From the NCBI RefSeq assembly GCF_020037475.1, contig NZ_JAIQDB010000005.1, positions 62,001 to 126,000 of the forward strand: 64,000 bases of DNA, given 5' to 3'. The notes beneath the pieces were generated by a model. That model made no database searches, was not told the DNA's origin, and saw only the letters and a list, made by a program, of their open reading frames with translations. This stretch comes from Sutcliffiella deserti (GTDB lineage Bacteria > Bacillota > Bacilli > Bacillales > Bacillaceae_I). A program made the position numbers and the translations under genes. Below, one piece after another: positions 9,177 through 18,003 of this stretch. How positions within the stretch are numbered: the stretch's first letter is position 1; each line of letters begins with the position of its first letter.

Positions 9177-11142
9177 TCAGCTTGTTTGGAAGATGGCGCA
9201 TGGGAATAAGGGGAAATATCTTTTCTACTATCTTTGCAATAGCTTCGCTGTCTTGTTCTTCTTTATGTATGCAACGGTCTATTTTAATAAAAGAATCGTG
9301 GAGGTTAAGGAGCTGGAATCGATCCAGGATGCACTTGCCATTCCAGGGGTTGCCCTCATAGTTTTTACCATCTTTTTCATCAACTATGCTCACAAAATTT
9401 TTATGAGAAGAAGGCGAAAAGAGTTTGGCCTTTTGATGACATTAGGCATGTCGAACAGGGATATCGTAAAACTCTTGCTAATCGAGAATGGAGTTATGGC
9501 AGCAGCCTCCATTGCCACCGGTATTCTGGCAGGTACCGTCTTTTCGCGCTTATTCTTTTTGCTGTTGATGAACAGTGCCGGCATGGGGCAGGTGCCGTTT
9601 CACCTTTCAGCTGAGATGTTCATCTATTCTGTTGGTACATTCCTGCTCGTATTTCTCGTATCTGTCGGAATCACGCTGTACCTGACACTTTTCCGAACAC
9701 TCAGTGACAGCCTGAAAAGTGACCGGACAGCCGATACCATCAAGCTGAGAAGTCCGATGCTTGGAGGAGTCGGAGTGGTCCTTGTCATTGGCTCGGCCTT
9801 GCTGCTTTATTTTACCTATTTGAACGAATCAAATCCGGGTGGCGATGGATTTGCGCTCTGGATATGTACCCTCACACTAATATGTGGGCTGTATCTCGCA
9901 CTCTCCCAATCGATGAGCTTTTTCATCAGAATGGCCATGAAAAATAAACCCTTTTATTACCGAAAGCTTTTGTTCCTGACGAGCATGGAAAATAAATTTA
10001 AACAGCTTACCGCGATCTTGATGCTTGTGACGGTTATGGGAATGGTCACTATCTTCTATAGCACTTTGCTGCTGTTTATCTATCAATCTACCGAAAAACA
10101 GGTGCTGAATAGCAATCCATATGATGCCGCGTTTGTAGAGAGCGAAACGAAAAATGTTCTTTCAGAGCAGGAGCTATTCACCCTTTTCGAGGAGAAGGAT
10201 AGTAGCATTAAAGAACACCTAACCTTGCAGTTGTTTGACCATCACAGGCAAGATCGGTATTGGGAGGATGTTTTCCACCGTTTCACTTTTATGCCATTGT
10301 CGGATTTCAACAGAATTGTTGGGCAGGACCATACAGTGGACGAGGGTGAATACCTATACTTTCTTAATCAACCTCCAGAATTTTCCGGCGGAATCCCTGA
10401 TTTCGAAAAGGGAATATCGCTCAACGAACAGCAGCTGAGTTTAACTCTGAAAGACACCATTGTGGTGAATCGCATCAACTTTCTCAGTTATGTACACACT
10501 GATTTTCTTGTTGTCAGCGATGAGGATTATGAGAAAATAAGGAATGAGCTCTCAGGCGATGAGTTAAAGATTCATCTAATAAATGTTGAAGACTGGAAAG
10601 GGTCAGCTGCTGCAGTGGAGGAGTTGGAGCGTAGATTGATGCTATACAATGCATCAACTGCTCCTATTAACACAGAGTATTTCTTGAATAACACAGAAGA
10701 GGAGCTCTTTGGACCTGCTTCTAGAATAGCCGATTACAATCACCAAAGAAGTTCCGGTGGAATCATGTTTTTCGTCTCCACCTTTATAAGCGTCCTATTT
10801 TTCTTCGGCTCCTTCATTCTGCTCTACCTGAACATCTTTTCCAATAAGGATCAGGATAAAGTGAAGTTTCAGAAGCTGTCTAGAATCGGAATCACCAAAA
10901 AGGAAATCAGGCGTCTGATCGCAAGCGAGTTGAAGGTGTTGTTCTTCTTCGCCCCACTGCTCGGTTCGGCAATAGCGTTCCATTACATTGTTGTCTTTGC
11001 CAAGGATGTAGGAGGAATCATGGAGAACCCAGTTTTTTTCCTCCATTTCTTCACCATTTCCGGCATCTATCTGTTAATACAAACATGCTACTATTTTTAT
11101 GCTAAAAGAAAAATGCTGCAGCATGTGATAAAAGAAGAATAA
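9166..11142 (+). CDS. FtsX-type ABC permease, BceB-like
   Basis: A 658-residue permease starting at ATG 9166 after TTGGAGG, overlapping the ATPase gene by 11 bases. About ten membrane segments are visible. A large hydrophilic region (roughly residues 310-520) between the mid and late helices corresponds to the extracellular domain typical of BceB-type transporters, which binds antibiotic and signals to the kinase. FtsX-like segments flank it. The whole module (regulator, kinase, ATPase, permease) is intact; which peptide it handles cannot be told. Confidence 0.9.
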   Translation: MTFNQLVWKMAHGNKGKYLFYYLCNSFAVLFFFMYATVYFNKRIVEVKELESIQDALAIPGVALIVFTIFFINYAHKIFMRRRRKEFGLLMTLGMSNRDIVKLLLIENGVMAAASIATGILAGTVFSRLFFLLLMNSAGMGQVPFHLSAEMFIYSVGTFLLVFLVSVGITLYLTLFRTLSDSLKSDRTADTIKLRSPMLGGVGVVLVIGSALLLYFTYLNESNPGGDGFALWICTLTLICGLYLALSQSMSFFIRMAMKNKPFYYRKLLFLTSMENKFKQLTAILMLVTVMGMVTIFYSTLLLFIYQSTEKQVLNSNPYDAAFVESETKNVLSEQELFTLFEEKDSSIKEHLTLQLFDHHRQDRYWEDVFHRFTFMPLSDFNRIVGQDHTVDEGEYLYFLNQPPEFSGGIPDFEKGISLNEQQLSLTLKDTIVVNRINFLSYVHTDFLVVSDEDYEKIRNELSGDELKIHLINVEDWKGSAAAVEELERRLMLYNASTAPINTEYFLNNTEEELFGPASRIADYNHQRSSGGIMFFVSTFISVLFFFGSFILLYLNIFSNKDQDKVKFQKLSRIGITKKEIRRLIASELKVLFFFAPLLGSAIAFHYIVVFAKDVGGIMENPVFFLHFFTISGIYLLIQTCYYFYAKRKMLQHVIKEE

Positions 11143-11181
11143 TTCAAGTGGAGGGGATTCCCTCCCAAAGGAGAGAACGAA

Positions 11182-11427
11182 TTGAAAAAAGACTTCGATC
11201 AGGCACACCGTTTCAGCAGCCTTCACCGTAAGGAACTGGAGAAGGATAAGGTTTGTGGCTGTTTTTATTGCTTAAAGATCTTCAGCCCATCAGAGATTCA
11301 TGAATGGTGCGATGATGGGAGAACGGCCCTTTGCCCTTATTGCGGAATAGATTCGGTGATTGGGGAGAGTTCGGGTTATTCTGTTACGGAAGAGTTTTTA
11401 GAAGGGATGCATAAGGTGTGGTTTTAG
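11182..11427 (+). CDS. Small cysteine-rich cytoplasmic protein
   Basis: An 81-residue protein starting at TTG 11182 behind AAAGGAGAG. Cysteines fall as CGCFYC at about 25-30 and CPYCG at about 53-57, with a WCDDGRTA stretch between, a likely zinc-binding arrangement. It resembles conserved uncharacterised Bacillus cytoplasmic proteins with this EIHEWCDDGRTALCPYCG core. Function unknown. It lies 40 bases after the permease and may be cotranscribed. Confidence 0.75.
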   Translation: MKKDFDQAHRFSSLHRKELEKDKVCGCFYCLKIFSPSEIHEWCDDGRTALCPYCGIDSVIGESSGYSVTEEFLEGMHKVWF

Positions 11428-11600
11428 GGTGCTTGGAGGGGGAATGTATCTACAATTTTTAGCGAACCGGGCTAATTAGTGGGAGAAAGCTGTGCGTTTT
11501 GTGACCGATATGTTAAATCTCCAAGTTCTTCAGGTAATTTAGGGTTGGATACCATACATGTGGCTATAACGGGGTGGTAAAAAAATACTCTAAAGTCCGA

Positions 11601-11626
11601 GAAAGTCTGATTTTGGTCAGACTTTC
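11601..11626. other. Perfect 10-bp stem hairpin
   Basis: GAAAGTCTGA, a six-base loop, TCAGACTTTC. No T-run follows on the plus strand, so it may be a weak terminator or a repeat arm just ahead of the 20-bp tandem repeat. Confidence 0.5.
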
Positions 11627-11640
11627 CTGCCTCTAAAAAT

Positions 11641-11740
11641 TATTTGATCCAACTTTGTGATTTATAATCCAACTTTTCATTTTATTGTCCAACTTTTGAA
11701 TTTATAAGCCACTTTTTCATTTTATAAGCCATTTGAGGCA
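11641..11740 (+). repeat. Five tandem copies of a 20-bp unit
   Basis: Five consecutive 20-base units with consensus TTTATAATCCAACTTTTCAT. Units 1-4 share the CC(A)ACTTT core and unit 5 is degenerate. The register is exact, with no indels. It lies between genes and contains no open frame. Confidence 0.8.
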
Positions 11741-11832
11741 ATATAAATGCCATTCGACACATACCGACAAATTATGTACCGCCACCACCAACTAAGGCAA
11801 AACCATAAGCAATAAAATTTCCTTCCAAAGGG

Positions 11833-12042
11833 GTGAGCACAATAACTAAACAAAGAAAAGTAACGCCGAACTATCTTATTCTGATGTCTGTTATGTTTGG
11901 CTTCATTGTTATTATGCATAGCATTCTAGTCATATACACCCCGCATACATTTATAAGAGTTATAAACTTAATTGCTATCATTTTTCTATCAGCAGCTATA
12001 GGGGCTTTTATTAGAGAAGTATTTATTTTAAGGAAGAAATGA
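11833..12042 (+). CDS. Small two-helix membrane protein
   Basis: A 69-residue protein from GTG 11833 behind CCAAAGGGG. Two hydrophobic helices (about 14-34 and 43-60) are flanked by Lys/Arg-rich ends. No family recognised. Confidence 0.55.
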   Translation: MSTITKQRKVTPNYLILMSVMFGFIVIMHSILVIYTPHTFIRVINLIAIIFLSAAIGAFIREVFILRKK

Positions 12043-12142
12043 TTGTTTCATAGTCAGTATGTATTGAAAAGTGTGATCACAGAGATTGTACATTTGTTCA
12101 CTTTTAGAGGTTTCCATAAAATATTCGCGATTCCGAAATGGG

Positions 12143-12174
12143 CACTTTTCCGAAACAAGGAAAGTGTCTTTTTT
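12143..12174 (+). terminator. Rho-independent terminator
   Basis: CACTTTTCC, seven-base loop, GGAAAGTG, then TCTTTTTT. It ends the transcript of the small membrane protein. Confidence 0.75.
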
Positions 12175-12288
12175 GAGAAAAAAGGGTTGAGATGAAAGAC
12201 ATACTTTGAAATAATTGGTATTAAGCATGATGAAGGCTAAAGCGTCTAGAGAAAAATGTGAATGTTTTCAATTAGGAGGATCTAAGAA

Positions 12289-12915
12289 ATGAAAAATAGT
12301 AGAAATCTTTTAACACTAATGTTAATAGCGGCATTAGTTATCATGGCTGCTTGTGGGAACTCTTCTGATGAGTCAGGTGCAAACATGGACAACCAGACTC
12401 AAAACAATAGTTCAACTCAAAGCGCAAATGAGGAATCTGCTAAAGAAGATGCAGCAGAAACTGCTTCCAATACTGAGAGCACTGATGCAGAAACTGAAGC
12501 TAATGAAAAAGAGGATACATCTGCAAAAGAAGAAGACTCGGCTACTAATAATACTGAAGATAGTCTAAAGGAAGAATATCTCGAAAAATTAAATGATGCT
12601 AAAAAAGAAACGGAAGAATTGGAAGCGACAGATACATCAACCTACGCTCTGAAAAAGGTGGAAAATGATAGATGGGAGATTTGGGATAGATTGCTGAACG
12701 AGATTTATGGAGTTTTACAGGAACAACTTTCGCCAGAAGAGATGGAACAATTAAGAGAAGAACAGCGGGAATGGTTACAATATCGAGATGATACTGCATT
12801 GGAAGCATCACTGGAATATAAAGGAGGCACCCAAGAACACCTGGAATATGTAGCTGTGCTTGCAAATCTTACTGAAGAAAGATGCTATGAGCTGGTTGAT
12901 AATTATATGAAGTGA
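12289..12915 (+). CDS. Lipoprotein with LprI-like (DUF1311) domain
   Basis: A 208-residue lipoprotein. Signal peptide with lipobox MAAC (Cys22), then about 75 residues of low-complexity Ser/Thr/Glu/Asn linker, then a C-terminal helical domain from about 115. DRWEIWDRLLNEIYGVLQEQ and the segment containing LREEQREWLQYRDD match the DUF1311/LprI pattern (LprI of mycobacteria is a lysozyme inhibitor). The cysteine pair of classical LprI is only partly present (one Cys near the C-terminus). GAGGATC lies upstream. Anchored outside the membrane; role inferred. Confidence 0.8.
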   Translation: MKNSRNLLTLMLIAALVIMAACGNSSDESGANMDNQTQNNSSTQSANEESAKEDAAETASNTESTDAETEANEKEDTSAKEEDSATNNTEDSLKEEYLEKLNDAKKETEELEATDTSTYALKKVENDRWEIWDRLLNEIYGVLQEQLSPEEMEQLREEQREWLQYRDDTALEASLEYKGGTQEHLEYVAVLANLTEERCYELVDNYMK

Positions 12916-13037
12916 TTACTTACTTAAACAACTACATCAACCATTCCTTCTATAGAAGGTGCACAATTAGTCTTTGAAACTGTCAGAGGCGGATAACTAC
13001 TATTTGTTGCCGAACCCACAATCCAATGGAGGTTACT

Positions 13038-13535
13038 ATGAAAACAATCAAATTAGGTTTTTTAATTGCACTTTTAATGATAATGGTAAGTTGTTCGAAT
13101 TCAAATGAAAAATTTACATATGAGGAAGAGTTAATAAATGCATTAGATAATTCTGGGATAAATTATTATGAGGAAATTATTCATTACGAAATTAAAGATA
13201 ATTTTATCATTGGATTTTATACGGCAGATAATAGTATATTCCACACAATTTATGATTTATCTTCAGATTCAATAGAAAATATTGGTCGTGGAGGTAGTGT
13301 TGATAAGGATGGTGGAATAGTAATAATTGAAAAGAATCAGCATATGCCGTCTCACTTATCCTATTTTAATAGTAATAACCCTGTTGTAGAGAAAGTAGAA
13401 GTTAGAGGGGAACCTGCTAAGAAAATAAGTTATCAAGATTTATCGTTTTGGATTATTTTTAGCGATGAACCTATAGCTGAAGATGATCTTATTGCATATG
13501 ACGAGCAAGGAAATCAAGTGACTCTGATGCAATGA
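13038..13535 (+). CDS. Predicted lipoprotein, function unknown
   Basis: A 165-residue protein. ATG 13038 is preferred because AATGGAGG lies eight bases before it; an upstream in-frame ATG at 13026 overlaps that site. The signal peptide ends in lipobox MVSC (Cys19). The remainder is a compact Asp/Glu-rich extracellular domain without a family I recognise. AT content is higher than in the preceding genes. Confidence 0.65.
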   Translation: MKTIKLGFLIALLMIMVSCSNSNEKFTYEEELINALDNSGINYYEEIIHYEIKDNFIIGFYTADNSIFHTIYDLSSDSIENIGRGGSVDKDGGIVIIEKNQHMPSHLSYFNSNNPVVEKVEVRGEPAKKISYQDLSFWIIFSDEPIAEDDLIAYDEQGNQVTLMQ

Positions 13536-13660
13536 GTTAATTGCTATTATTATTCAATTAAGCTCTCCGTTTGTTCAACTAACATAGTCGCGTCTTATGC
13601 TAACGGGAAGAAGAGTTTAACAAGCCACTCCATTTCTTTATGAATAGGGGGAGGAGTTAA

Positions 13661-13978
13661 ATGGAATTGGTAAGCAGGATAAAAAAAAGATACAGAAAAA
13701 GTAATAATTTCTTATTAGCTTTAAAATTGATTTTAGATGCTTTTGCAATGTACTTTGTTCTTCGACTTTTAATCGTATCTATTGGAGGGTTAGTGAGTTC
13801 GGGTAACTCAACTGTTGACCCGAGTATATTTATTTTTGGTATGTTTTTTACTGCTGGGTTATCTAACAGTGTTGAACTTATTGAAATGTTATTTAACAAA
13901 GAAAAAGAAGATTTCACAATAACACTTATAATTACAATCTTCCTCCTGGGTGTCTCTTCTTATTGGTTATTGGTATAA
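13661..13978 (+). CDS. Small membrane protein with three helices
   Basis: A 105-residue protein starting at ATG 13661 behind GGGGGAGGAG. A basic N-terminus (RIKKRYRK) is followed by hydrophobic segments at about 20-45, 52-72 and 84-104. No family recognised. Terminator immediately after the stop. Confidence 0.65.
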   Translation: MELVSRIKKRYRKSNNFLLALKLILDAFAMYFVLRLLIVSIGGLVSSGNSTVDPSIFIFGMFFTAGLSNSVELIEMLFNKEKEDFTITLIITIFLLGVSSYWLLV

Positions 13979-14006
13979 AAACGTATTTCTGAATCATACG
14001 TTTTTA
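13977..14006 (+). terminator. Rho-independent terminator
   Basis: AAAAACGTAT, nine-base loop, ATACGTTTTT directly at the stop codon of the preceding gene. Confidence 0.8.
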
Positions 14007-14173
14007 AACAAACGGAGGCCTTAGTGGAAAAAGCTGTAGCTTCTGTGACAGTGCTATCGGAGAGAATACTTTTAAGTAGTATTATTTGCAGTAATTAGAA
14101 GAGGGGTTTTACATATAACTGGTGTTGTCGTTACGTGGGAAGAGGACGGGCAAAGGACAAATACATTACTATT

Positions 14174-14767
14174 CTAATCTTCCCAATAAAAAATAGCATC
14201 CAGCACTAAGTACTGATTTGGTCTGCGATACACTGTTGGGATTTTAGTTTGAAATGGTAAAGGTTGATTTAACTTTTCATCTTCTAAAAGTTCATAATCA
14301 AATTCTTCTAATGCCTGTTTTAATTTTTCTGCTATTCTATGAAAGTTCTTATTTATAGCTAATCGGTGGGTACCATCTAGTAACGTCCCATACGCTCCAC
14401 CCACTTCTTCGTTTGTTTCCATGCGAATGGTTTTATGTCGTTCATCTTCCCCCATGATTGCTACAGCTGCTAAGCGGCTAATATCTATGATAATTCCGTT
14501 TGTCTTAGTCTCTTGCATTCCGTATTTCTCGGTAACGACAGTAACATCTTCCTTTCGATAGCAAAAAAATTCCACAAAGGAAGCATAGCCACTGCCAAAA
14601 TGATTCCACTCTGCCTCACAAATTAAATTGGGAATCCGGTTTAAGCGATGAAATAACCGTCTTATATGGGCTTCAATTTCTTGATTGTTATATGTATTAT
14701 AAGGAAACGTGTCCCCGGTGATTTTACCTTCTATTAAGGCTTGTAATTGTTCGTTGGAAAACATCAT
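14174..14767 (-). CDS. Conserved hypothetical protein
   Basis: A 197-residue soluble protein. Start ATG 14767 (or the adjacent ATG 14764) is placed five bases after GAGGTG. No signal peptide or membrane segment. Recognisable stretches are EAEWNHFGSGYASFVEFF and GGAYGTLLDGTHRLAI. No family assigned. Followed on the same strand by nothing but noncoding DNA; two small membrane-protein genes lie upstream in the same orientation. Confidence 0.65.
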   Translation of the reverse strand: MMFSNEQLQALIEGKITGDTFPYNTYNNQEIEAHIRRLFHRLNRIPNLICEAEWNHFGSGYASFVEFFCYRKEDVTVVTEKYGMQETKTNGIIIDISRLAAVAIMGEDERHKTIRMETNEEVGGAYGTLLDGTHRLAINKNFHRIAEKLKQALEEFDYELLEDEKLNQPLPFQTKIPTVYRRPNQYLVLDAIFYWED

Positions 14768-14794
14768 GTAACACCTCACGGATTTTAGGAATGC

Positions 14795-15049
14795 TTAAGG
14801 CATACTAGATACTACTAAATGGATCAATCCAGTTACTATAAGCAAAAACACCATAAAGGAAGTTGAATACAACACTAGTTTCCTTAGAAAGTTATTTTCA
14901 TTAACTTGTTTATATGTGATTAAGCCAAACACAATCGAAACTAACCATACAGATACACCCCACGTGGAAAATAAGTACGGTGAATTTGCTATCCAGAATA
15001 CAGTAATAATCAAATAAAACGTGATTAAAATCCAAGCGAATACTCTCAT
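14795..15049 (-). CDS. Small three-helix membrane protein
   Basis: An 84-residue protein with hydrophobic segments at about 4-24, 31-45 and 59-80 and a basic loop (RKLVLY). A GGGGAG site precedes the ATG at 15049. Unknown function; probably in one operon with the 55-residue gene upstream and the 197-residue gene downstream. Confidence 0.6.
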   Translation of the reverse strand: MRVFAWILITFYLIITVFWIANSPYLFSTWGVSVWLVSIVFGLITYKQVNENNFLRKLVLYSTSFMVFLLIVTGLIHLVVSSMP

Positions 15050-15110
15050 CTTTTCTCCCCGTTTCCTATGTAAGTTTATTTTTCCTAATAAAGCGATTGT
15101 AGATATGGTT

Positions 15111-15278
15111 TTAAGTAAAGAAGACGTTAACCATTACTAAGCCAACTACACAAACCCCATATAAAGACCATGCGATTCTCCTGTTTCCTTTTGGCACTTC
15201 CTTGTTTTTAAGTACCATAATAAGTTTATAAGTTAAAAATAGAATTGCTACGATTGAGACTACAAACAGGTCATTCAT
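15111..15278 (-). CDS. 55-residue two-helix membrane protein
   Basis: Begins NDLFVVSIVAILFLTYKL, has a basic middle (LKNKEVPKGNRR) and a second helix SLYGVCVVGLVMVNVFF. AAAGGAGTG lies about ten bases upstream of ATG 15278. Its size and topology resemble the 84-residue neighbour. Unknown function. Confidence 0.55.
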   Translation of the reverse strand: MNDLFVVSIVAILFLTYKLIMVLKNKEVPKGNRRIAWSLYGVCVVGLVMVNVFFT

Positions 15279-15423
15279 TTTATGTAACACTCCTTTATTA
15301 TGGCTAAAAAGCTATCAATGTTCTTTTACCATCTACTCTTACTTATAAGAATACACCAAAATAAGGAATTTATCGTTATTAGTTTTACACTTAAAGAGTA
15401 GCTTTTTAAGTTAAAGGCTCTTT

Positions 15424-15553
15424 AAACGCCGCTGTTGATTTCCGCAAAAGGCTACGCGTCCACGGGGCGGTGCTGGAGCCTCCTCGGCTGCGCCTGCGGG
15501 GTCTCCAGTCTACCGCTATCTCCCGTTGGAGTCTCCGCCTTTTGCTCCAATCA
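15424..15553 (-). repeat. Long-hairpin dispersed repeat, copy 1
   Basis: GC-rich element in an AT-rich gap. Read on the minus strand it folds as nested stems: GCAAAAGGC/GCCTTTTGC, then TCCA-CGGG/CCCG-TGGA, then GCGGT/ACCGC, then CTGGAG/CTCCAG, with an apical GGC/GCC hairpin. A second copy in opposite orientation is at 57824-57956 with compensating changes in several stems. No coding potential credited. Confidence 0.85.
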
Positions 15554-15758
15554 TCGCTGGTGAAGAACTATTATCTACACTCATCTTTAACATAGCCAAA
15601 TTAAAAAGGACAAGAGCACGCCAGCAATGGAGGTATCGTGTTCTACTACATAAGAGCAACAATCAATCTGAATATAGGATACAAAAAATGAAACTTTCAG
15701 AGCGTCTCATACGTTTTACCTATGTAAGTAAAAGTTCGAGTAGATAGGATGATTCCGT

Positions 15759-16205
15759 ATGAAAAAAACTAGTAAAATATTGATGACTGTATTGGCCACC
15801 TTATTGCTTCTAGCAGGCTGTCAAACTTCTCCATTTGAAACGATGGTTTTGTTGGACGAAACGTTGGCAGAGGTAAATGTAGCAAAGTCGGAGGGTGCGG
15901 GCGATATGAACCTGATTCTCCTGCACTCGTTTGATGATAAAGAAACCGTGGCGTTTTTTAAGGAAGCTATCACGACTGCCAGAAATGTCGGGGACTCGCC
16001 TCTGGAAAATCCGGATTATGACGTTATGGTAGAATACAAAGCAACGGAAGAAGGTTCTTTACCGGCGCACGGAATTCATTTATGGCTCGGTGAAGCGGAT
16101 GAAAAGAGCTATTTTATGTACATGATTGGCGACGAAGTGTATGAAACATCCGCAAAGACAACCAATCGGATGAGAGCGTATATTTTGGAAAGTGGGGAGG
16201 AATAA
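15759..16205 (+). CDS. Predicted lipoprotein, function unknown
   Basis: A 148-residue protein with signal peptide and lipobox LLAGC (Cys21). The mature part is a small globular domain with DMNLILLHSFDDKETVAFFKEAI and later IHLWLGEADEKSYFMYM, giving alternating strands and helices. Ribosome site AGGATGA is modest. I do not recognise a family with confidence. The GNAT gene follows 50 bases later. Confidence 0.65.
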   Translation: MKKTSKILMTVLATLLLLAGCQTSPFETMVLLDETLAEVNVAKSEGAGDMNLILLHSFDDKETVAFFKEAITTARNVGDSPLENPDYDVMVEYKATEEGSLPAHGIHLWLGEADEKSYFMYMIGDEVYETSAKTTNRMRAYILESGEE

Positions 16206-16257
16206 AAATCCCTAGTAAACTAGTAATTTAGTAAAAGTACAAAAGGAGCTGGCAAGT

Positions 16258-16815
16258 TTGGAAGTTATTAATGGAAACAAAGTACAACTTAAGCCTGTTG
16301 AACAAGAGGATTTACCGGTTCTTTGGAATCTTATTTATGGTGAGGAAGAGCCGGAGTTTAAGAAATGGGATGCACCGTATTTTCCTTTAAAGCGGGTGGA
16401 GTATGAAACCTATGTAGAAAGGATGAGCGGGGATATTGAAAAAGGACTTGATTCTCAACGGCTTATTGTGGTGGGTGGGGAAATCATCGGAAGTGTTACC
16501 TACTACTGGGAGCATGAGCCGTCTAACTGGATGGAGCTTGGCATCATCATCTATCTTCCGAAGTATTGGAACGGCGGGTATGGGACGGAAAGCATCAAGC
16601 TTTGGACTACCCACCTTTTTAGAAGCTTTCCAAACCTTCCGCGTCTCGGCTATACCACATGGTCCGGGAACAAGCGGATGATTCAGGTCGGTTTAAAGCT
16701 TGGCATGCAGGAAGAGGCGCGCATTAGAAAAGCGAGATTCTATAATGGCGAGCGCTATGATTCGGTGAAGCTTGGGGTGCTGCGTGAGGAATGGGAAGAG
16801 ATGTATGGGGAGTAA
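16258..16815 (+). CDS. GNAT acetyltransferase
   Basis: A 185-residue acetyltransferase starting at TTG 16258 behind AAAGGAGCTGG. It has the RimJ/RimL fold: LKPVEQEDLPVLWNLI at the start, SVTYYWE, then ELGIIIYLPKYWNGGYGTESI with the acetyl-CoA loop at about 100-107, then RLGYTTWSGNKRMIQVGLKLGM. The DUF2785 gene overlaps its end, so the two are likely one transcript. Confidence 0.87.
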   Translation: MEVINGNKVQLKPVEQEDLPVLWNLIYGEEEPEFKKWDAPYFPLKRVEYETYVERMSGDIEKGLDSQRLIVVGGEIIGSVTYYWEHEPSNWMELGIIIYLPKYWNGGYGTESIKLWTTHLFRSFPNLPRLGYTTWSGNKRMIQVGLKLGMQEEARIRKARFYNGERYDSVKLGVLREEWEEMYGE

Positions 16816-17668
16816 GGTAGAAATGGAAGCAGCGGCGTTGAATTTGAAACATACATTGACTCTATTTATTAATGAAAATAGCATTCCGGAAGGCAAGCTG
16901 GATATGGTGATAAGAACCATGCTGAGTAACATTGGTTCAACAGATTCAGAGCTGCGGGATGAACTTATCTATATTGCGTTTGGAAAACTGATCACTCAAA
17001 ACATGCTTACCTCCTTGCAGGAACAGCATATTCTTGCAGCTTGTTTAGATGAGGAACATCTTTTTTACAAGATTGGTGAGACGGAGACGGATTCAGTATT
17101 TACTCGTTCCTTTTCTGCGCTGGTAATCGCACTGCAGCTTAATAAAGATAGAGTTGCAGGGACCTTGCCTGAGGAGCTAGTGGAACAGGCTTTAAGCAGC
17201 AGTATTCTTTACTTGCAAAAAGAGGTGGACACAAGAGGGTTCGTTGATGGAAAAGGGTGGGCGCATAGCATTGCACATGGGGCAGACCTTCTGACCGCAG
17301 CAATCAAGCATCCCTCCTTCAGTATGGATTTGGCAGACAGTTGCTTAGCTGCCATACAGTGTTGCTTATATAAAGAAGCGATTTACATAGACGACGAGGA
17401 TGAACGATTGGTTTTTGCGGTGGAGGCTCTTTTGGAAAAAGGCATGTCAGAGTCTGTTTTGAAAAAGCTAGCGCATCAACTTTCCGGTAGGCTCGATGAA
17501 CTACATAAGGGGGATGGTTTCTCGATAGGTTATTTTAACAAACGCAGAAATGTGGTCAGTTTTCTTCGGTCGTTGTACTTCCGATTGGCTTATGGTGATA
17601 CTGCATCTAATCTTAGAAGGTGTTTGATTGAAATCATGAAGGATAAGCATCTGCAAGTTTATAGATAG
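16805..17668 (+). CDS. DUF2785 family protein
   Basis: A helical protein of about 287 residues. ATG 16805 overlaps the GNAT stop; ATG 16823 behind GGGGAGTAAGG is an equally possible start, and nothing conserved is lost. The central stretch SVFTRSFSALVIALQL and GFVDGKGWAHSIAHGADLL is typical of DUF2785, an uncharacterised all-helical family. Function unknown. Confidence 0.8.
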   Translation: MGSKVEMEAAALNLKHTLTLFINENSIPEGKLDMVIRTMLSNIGSTDSELRDELIYIAFGKLITQNMLTSLQEQHILAACLDEEHLFYKIGETETDSVFTRSFSALVIALQLNKDRVAGTLPEELVEQALSSSILYLQKEVDTRGFVDGKGWAHSIAHGADLLTAAIKHPSFSMDLADSCLAAIQCCLYKEAIYIDDEDERLVFAVEALLEKGMSESVLKKLAHQLSGRLDELHKGDGFSIGYFNKRRNVVSFLRSLYFRLAYGDTASNLRRCLIEIMKDKHLQVYR

Positions 17669-17789
17669 GTAGCACATCGACTAGAAAGGTTGTATTTCTG
17701 GCGGCACAGCTAAACAAAATGGAAAAATGAAACCTCTCCTGACATATACTCGTAGAACATAGTAGTCTTCCTATATTGGAGTGAGGGAA

Positions 17790-17990
17790 ATGGATGTCTC
17801 AGGAATTGGTATAATTATCGGTATATTTATCCTTTTAATATGGGGTTTGTGTATTCTAGCCACTCTATGGGTATTCTCTGACGCAAAGGATAAGCAGGGA
17901 ACCAATATCGGCTGCCTCTGGGCACTTGTCGTTTTGGCAGCAGGGCCCATCGGTTTTATTGCGTATTTAATTGTTCGAGACAAAACATAA
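17790..17990 (+). CDS. Two-helix membrane protein, tandem copy 1
   Basis: A 66-residue protein with helices about 8-30 and 46-62, joined by FSDAKDKQGTNIGCLWAL. ATG 17790 is favoured over the in-frame GTG 17781, which lies in the ribosome site. The DAK..GTNIGCLWALVV..GPxGFI block is repeated almost exactly in the next gene. It resembles the two-helix phospholipase-D N-terminal-like membrane proteins; role unknown. Confidence 0.7.
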   Translation: MDVSGIGIIIGIFILLIWGLCILATLWVFSDAKDKQGTNIGCLWALVVLAAGPIGFIAYLIVRDKT

Positions 17991-18003
17991 AGGAGATGAT
18001 TAG

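Noticed and set aside
11641..11740. CRISPR array
   Set aside because: The 20-bp units are contiguous with no spacers and no cas genes are present.
15526..15747. 73-codon frame starting inside the long-hairpin repeat
   Set aside because: Begins in repeat DNA, lacks a ribosome site, and its composition is not protein-like.
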